Shown piece by piece: positions 39,258-40,827 of a stretch of DNA of 40,827 nt. The position numbers and the translations under genes were made by a program. This stretch comes from Bacteroidaceae bacterium (GTDB lineage Bacteria > Bacteroidota > Bacteroidia > Bacteroidales > Bacteroidaceae). The notes below the pieces were generated by a model. That model made no database searches. It saw nothing but the letters and a program-made list of their open reading frames with translations, and was not told the origin of the DNA. The stretch covers positions 1-40,827 of the forward strand of contig JAFXEF010000046.1 in NCBI GenBank assembly GCA_017520935.1, in the 5' to 3' direction. Each line of letters opens with the position of its first letter. Positions within the stretch are counted from its first letter, which is position 1.

Positions 39258-39725
39258 CTATTCAATGGCAATGGTCTGATGCAATTGTGGCTTCTCTTCG
39301 TCTTTCTTGCGAGGAAGTTTGATGTGTAGCACACCATGTTTCACTTTGGCCTTGATGGCGGCCTTGTCTACATCGTCGGGCAACACTAAGGTTTGCTCGA
39401 ACTTGGCGTATGAGAACTCGCGACGCAGGTATTTGCATTCCTTTTCATCGCAACACTCGGCTTCCTTTTCAGCCTTTTCCTTCTCGTCGCAGTTGCAGCA
39501 TTTTTCCATCGTGATGACCAGGTCGCCCGCCTCGTCGAGATGGATGTGGAAGTCGTCTTTGGTCATACCCGGGGCTGCCACTTGCACCTTGTATTCGTCT
39601 TTCTTCTCAATGACATTGATGGCCGGGGCGGTAGCCTTGGCACGGCCCATCCAGTTGGTGTCAAAAAAGTCATTGAAGATGCTGGGTACCCACTCTTGGC
39701 GGTACATTCTTTTCATTGGAGTCAT
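39258..39725 (-). CDS. small heat shock protein Hsp20 with cysteine-rich loop
   Basis: This ATP-independent holdase chaperone prevents aggregation of unfolding proteins. I take the ATG at 39725 (MTPMKRMYRQEWVPSIFNDFF) as the start, giving 155 residues; an in-frame ATG at 39770 adds 15 residues that do not look conserved. The alpha-crystallin domain spans about 33-145, with VQVAAPGMTKDDFHI and the closing GVLHIKLPR (about 131-139). All six cysteines of the protein lie in one inserted loop (76, 77, 79, 91, 92, 97) made otherwise of Lys, Glu and Asp. Related proteins I know have a charged loop here without cysteines. This suggests metal binding or redox sensing, but that is inference. Confidence 0.9.
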   Translation of the reverse strand: MTPMKRMYRQEWVPSIFNDFFDTNWMGRAKATAPAINVIEKKDEYKVQVAAPGMTKDDFHIHLDEAGDLVITMEKCCNCDEKEKAEKEAECCDEKECKYLRREFSYAKFEQTLVLPDDVDKAAIKAKVKHGVLHIKLPRKKDEEKPQLHQTIAIE

Positions 39726-39785
39726 AGTTGAACTTGTTTTTAATGGGTTAAACAAAAAACTTTTGTCCAACTATAATGCCCAAAG

Positions 39786-39815
39786 GCCGTCGATTGTTTG
39801 CTCACGACCGACGGC
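39786..39815 (-). terminator. possible terminator of the AlaX-like gene
   Basis: GCCGTCG (39786-39792) and CGACGGC (39809-39815) pair over a 16-nt loop. On the minus strand CTTTGGG follows, a weak T-tract. It lies 23 bp past the AlaX-like stop. Confidence 0.4.
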
Positions 39816-39837
39816 ATTTATCCTATTTAACAGAATC

Positions 39838-40308
39838 TTATTGTGCAGCTACGCGGAAGACGATGCGGAAGTTCCCTTCGTTGTAGTTAGTGCTGCTGAT
39901 GCGGAACTGGCCTATCTCGCCGGTGCGTCTTACGTGGGCACCGAGGCAGGGGCATACATCGTAATCACCCACATAGACCAATCGCAGCGTCTCGCTGGCA
40001 TCTTCGGGAAGCTTGCTCAGGTCGATGCCCTCAGGCACCTCGTCACGGGTGACGTAGCGCTCGCTCACCTCGAGGTCAGCGGCAATGATGCGGTTTACCG
40101 TAGCCTCTACCTCGCGTATCTGCTCCTCGGTGGGGCAGGTGGGGAGGTCGTAGTTGCACTTGCTCTTCTTGCGCTCTATGTGGTTGATGCGCGAACGGTT
40201 GCATCCGAAGGTGCGCATCATCGTCTGGTTCAGTATGTGCTCTGCCGTATGCATTGGCGGGTACTCCGCCTTGTTATGTTCGTTCAATTGTAGCGTTTCG
40301 GTGGGCAT
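39838..40308 (-). CDS. AlaX-type alanyl-tRNA editing protein
   Basis: This free-standing homologue of the AlaRS editing domain hydrolyses mischarged Ser- or Gly-tRNA-Ala. The 156-residue protein carries the zinc site HTAEH (His 20, His 24) and CLGAH (Cys 121, His 125) in the family arrangement HxxxH plus CxxxH. It lacks the N-terminal extension of AlaX-M, so it is the short type. ISSTNYNEGNFRIVFRV at the end is the conserved closing strand. It starts 6 nt after the preceding unknown gene and is co-directional with Hsp20. Its base composition is normal for the window, unlike the DNA upstream. Confidence 0.87.
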   Translation of the reverse strand: MPTETLQLNEHNKAEYPPMHTAEHILNQTMMRTFGCNRSRINHIERKKSKCNYDLPTCPTEEQIREVEATVNRIIAADLEVSERYVTRDEVPEGIDLSKLPEDASETLRLVYVGDYDVCPCLGAHVRRTGEIGQFRISSTNYNEGNFRIVFRVAAQ

Positions 40309-40314
40309 TGGTTC

Positions 40315-40590
40315 TCAAAGATTGTTTAATTGATTGTATAATTCGTTAATAGCGCTTTTTTCTGCCGAGTTCAAACATTTGCCTTTGTATGTCTCATAGT
40401 TTGATTTTAGTACATTTTTGTCATTTGGTATACATGATATATTTGTTCCATAATATTCTTTAATGAATGATACAACTTTATTTAGTTGAGTAAAACGGAC
40501 ATTGCTTTTTAAATTTCGACTAACCAATTCTTTTTCTACACTTTCTTTCAAAAACTCTATGTGGTTTGTGTTCTTTTGTTTCATATTCAA
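40315..40590 (-). CDS. hypothetical protein, 91 aa
   Basis: I do not recognise this protein. It is Lys- and Asn-rich, predicted mostly helical, without a signal or membrane segment. Motifs of note are NVRFTQLNKVVSFIKEYYG and a C-terminal NSAEKSAINELYNQLNNL helix. A second ATG two codons in (MKQKN) is an equal start. It lies between the 3' end of a probable GIY-YIG nuclease gene (36 nt gap) and the AlaX-like gene (6 nt gap). The DNA here is AT-rich: 17 of 60 bases are G or C at 40381-40440, against 33 of 60 in the AlaX-like gene. Transfer is suspected. Confidence 0.6.
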   Translation of the reverse strand: MNMKQKNTNHIEFLKESVEKELVSRNLKSNVRFTQLNKVVSFIKEYYGTNISCIPNDKNVLKSNYETYKGKCLNSAEKSAINELYNQLNNL

Positions 40591-40626
40591 TCTTATTAAT
40601 AATATTCATTTGTAATCAATGCTGTG

Positions 40627-40827
40627 TCACAAACTTTTTGCATAATCAACACAGCGTTGTCGTGCTTTTTTTAGTTCTTCACTGGCTTTTGGATTCTTGC
40701 TGATGTTTACAAGTGGTGTGTACTTCTTTATTAAAGAGTCTTCGATGTTGTCTATTTCTGAATTTTCTACTTTAATAAAGTTTACACGTAGCGATTGTTT
40801 CATCCATTTTTGTATTTTATCAGTGTC
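40627..40827 (-). CDS. probable GIY-YIG nuclease family protein, 3' end only
   Basis: An open frame enters from the right edge of the window and ends with TGA at 40627; 66 residues are visible and the start is outside. The visible part reads DKIQKWMKQSLRVNFI, then NIEDSLIKKYTPLVNISKNP, ending ELKKARQRCVDYAKSL. The pattern WM..NL/SLRV, an E..LI.KY.PP/PL.N motif and a closing basic helix resemble the C-terminal part of GIY-YIG-family nucleases. The GIY and YIG motifs would lie outside the window, so the call rests on the tail only. It is AT-rich like the downstream 91-residue gene. Confidence 0.6.
   Translation of the reverse strand, partial: DTDKIQKWMKQSLRVNFIKVENSEIDNIEDSLIKKYTPLVNISKNPKASEELKKARQRCVDYAKSL

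Overview
The window looks like a chromosomal segment of a Bacteroidales bacterium, most likely Prevotellaceae or a close relative. The evidence is: promoters of the Bacteroidetes type (TTTG, 19-20 bases, TAnnTTTG) before many genes; an L28-L33-DUF4295 ribosomal operon; a 389-residue PurM and a 222-residue-class LspA of the Bacteroidetes form; a DksA-like protein without its zinc cysteines; a type IX secretion (T9SS) C-terminal domain; and GH97 and GH43 glycosidases. No IS element, integrase, CRISPR array or rRNA was seen. It reads as core chromosome with a few accessory pieces.

Layout. 0.2-9.9 kb, plus strand: purM, a UvrD/PcrA helicase, an aldo/keto reductase, ileS, a DksA-like protein and lspA. 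9.9-15.4 kb: a DUF4296 lipoprotein overlapping lspA, a small unknown protein, a convergent SpoU methyltransferase, a TamA-like Omp85 lipoprotein, a YycJ-type metallo-beta-lactamase-fold protein, and tRNA-Lys(CTT) with a textbook promoter and terminator. 15.5-18.4 kb, minus strand: a two-enzyme GH97-GH43 fusion. 18.8-21.2 kb: rpmB-rpmG-DUF4295, an unknown protein and a PanE-like reductase. 21.4-25.1 kb: a T9SS cargo protein translationally coupled to uvrA. 25.0-30.3 kb: an envelope glycan block, with two overlapping GT2 genes diverging from a flippase and an M23 peptidase. 30.6-35.2 kb: a PagL-like lipid A deacylase homologue, a C69 dipeptidase and a transglutaminase-like protein. 35.3-39.1 kb: CutC, a phosphosugar mutase and an arabinanase-type GH43. 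39.3-40.8 kb, minus strand: Hsp20 with a cysteine-rich loop, an AlaX-type tRNA editing protein, an unknown 91-residue protein and the 3' end of a probable GIY-YIG nuclease gene, the last two in AT-rich DNA.

Themes. Much of the right half concerns the cell envelope: lipoprotein processing, outer-membrane assembly, glycan synthesis and export, peptidoglycan cutting, lipid A modification and plant-glycan degradation. The most unusual signals lie between genes or as small insertions within them. They are: a conserved promoter-spacer motif with an inverted repeat at several promoters; a ten-codon leader ORF before the mutase gene that copies 17 nt of rpmB; three 21-bp dyads upstream of the GH97-GH43 gene; a 14-unit heptamer array that begins inside the M23 gene; and an in-frame 9-bp array inside the same gene. 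I found no complete new multi-gene system that I could defend. The best candidates for follow-up are the glycan block at 25-30 kb and the leader-peptide mimic at 36.16 kb.
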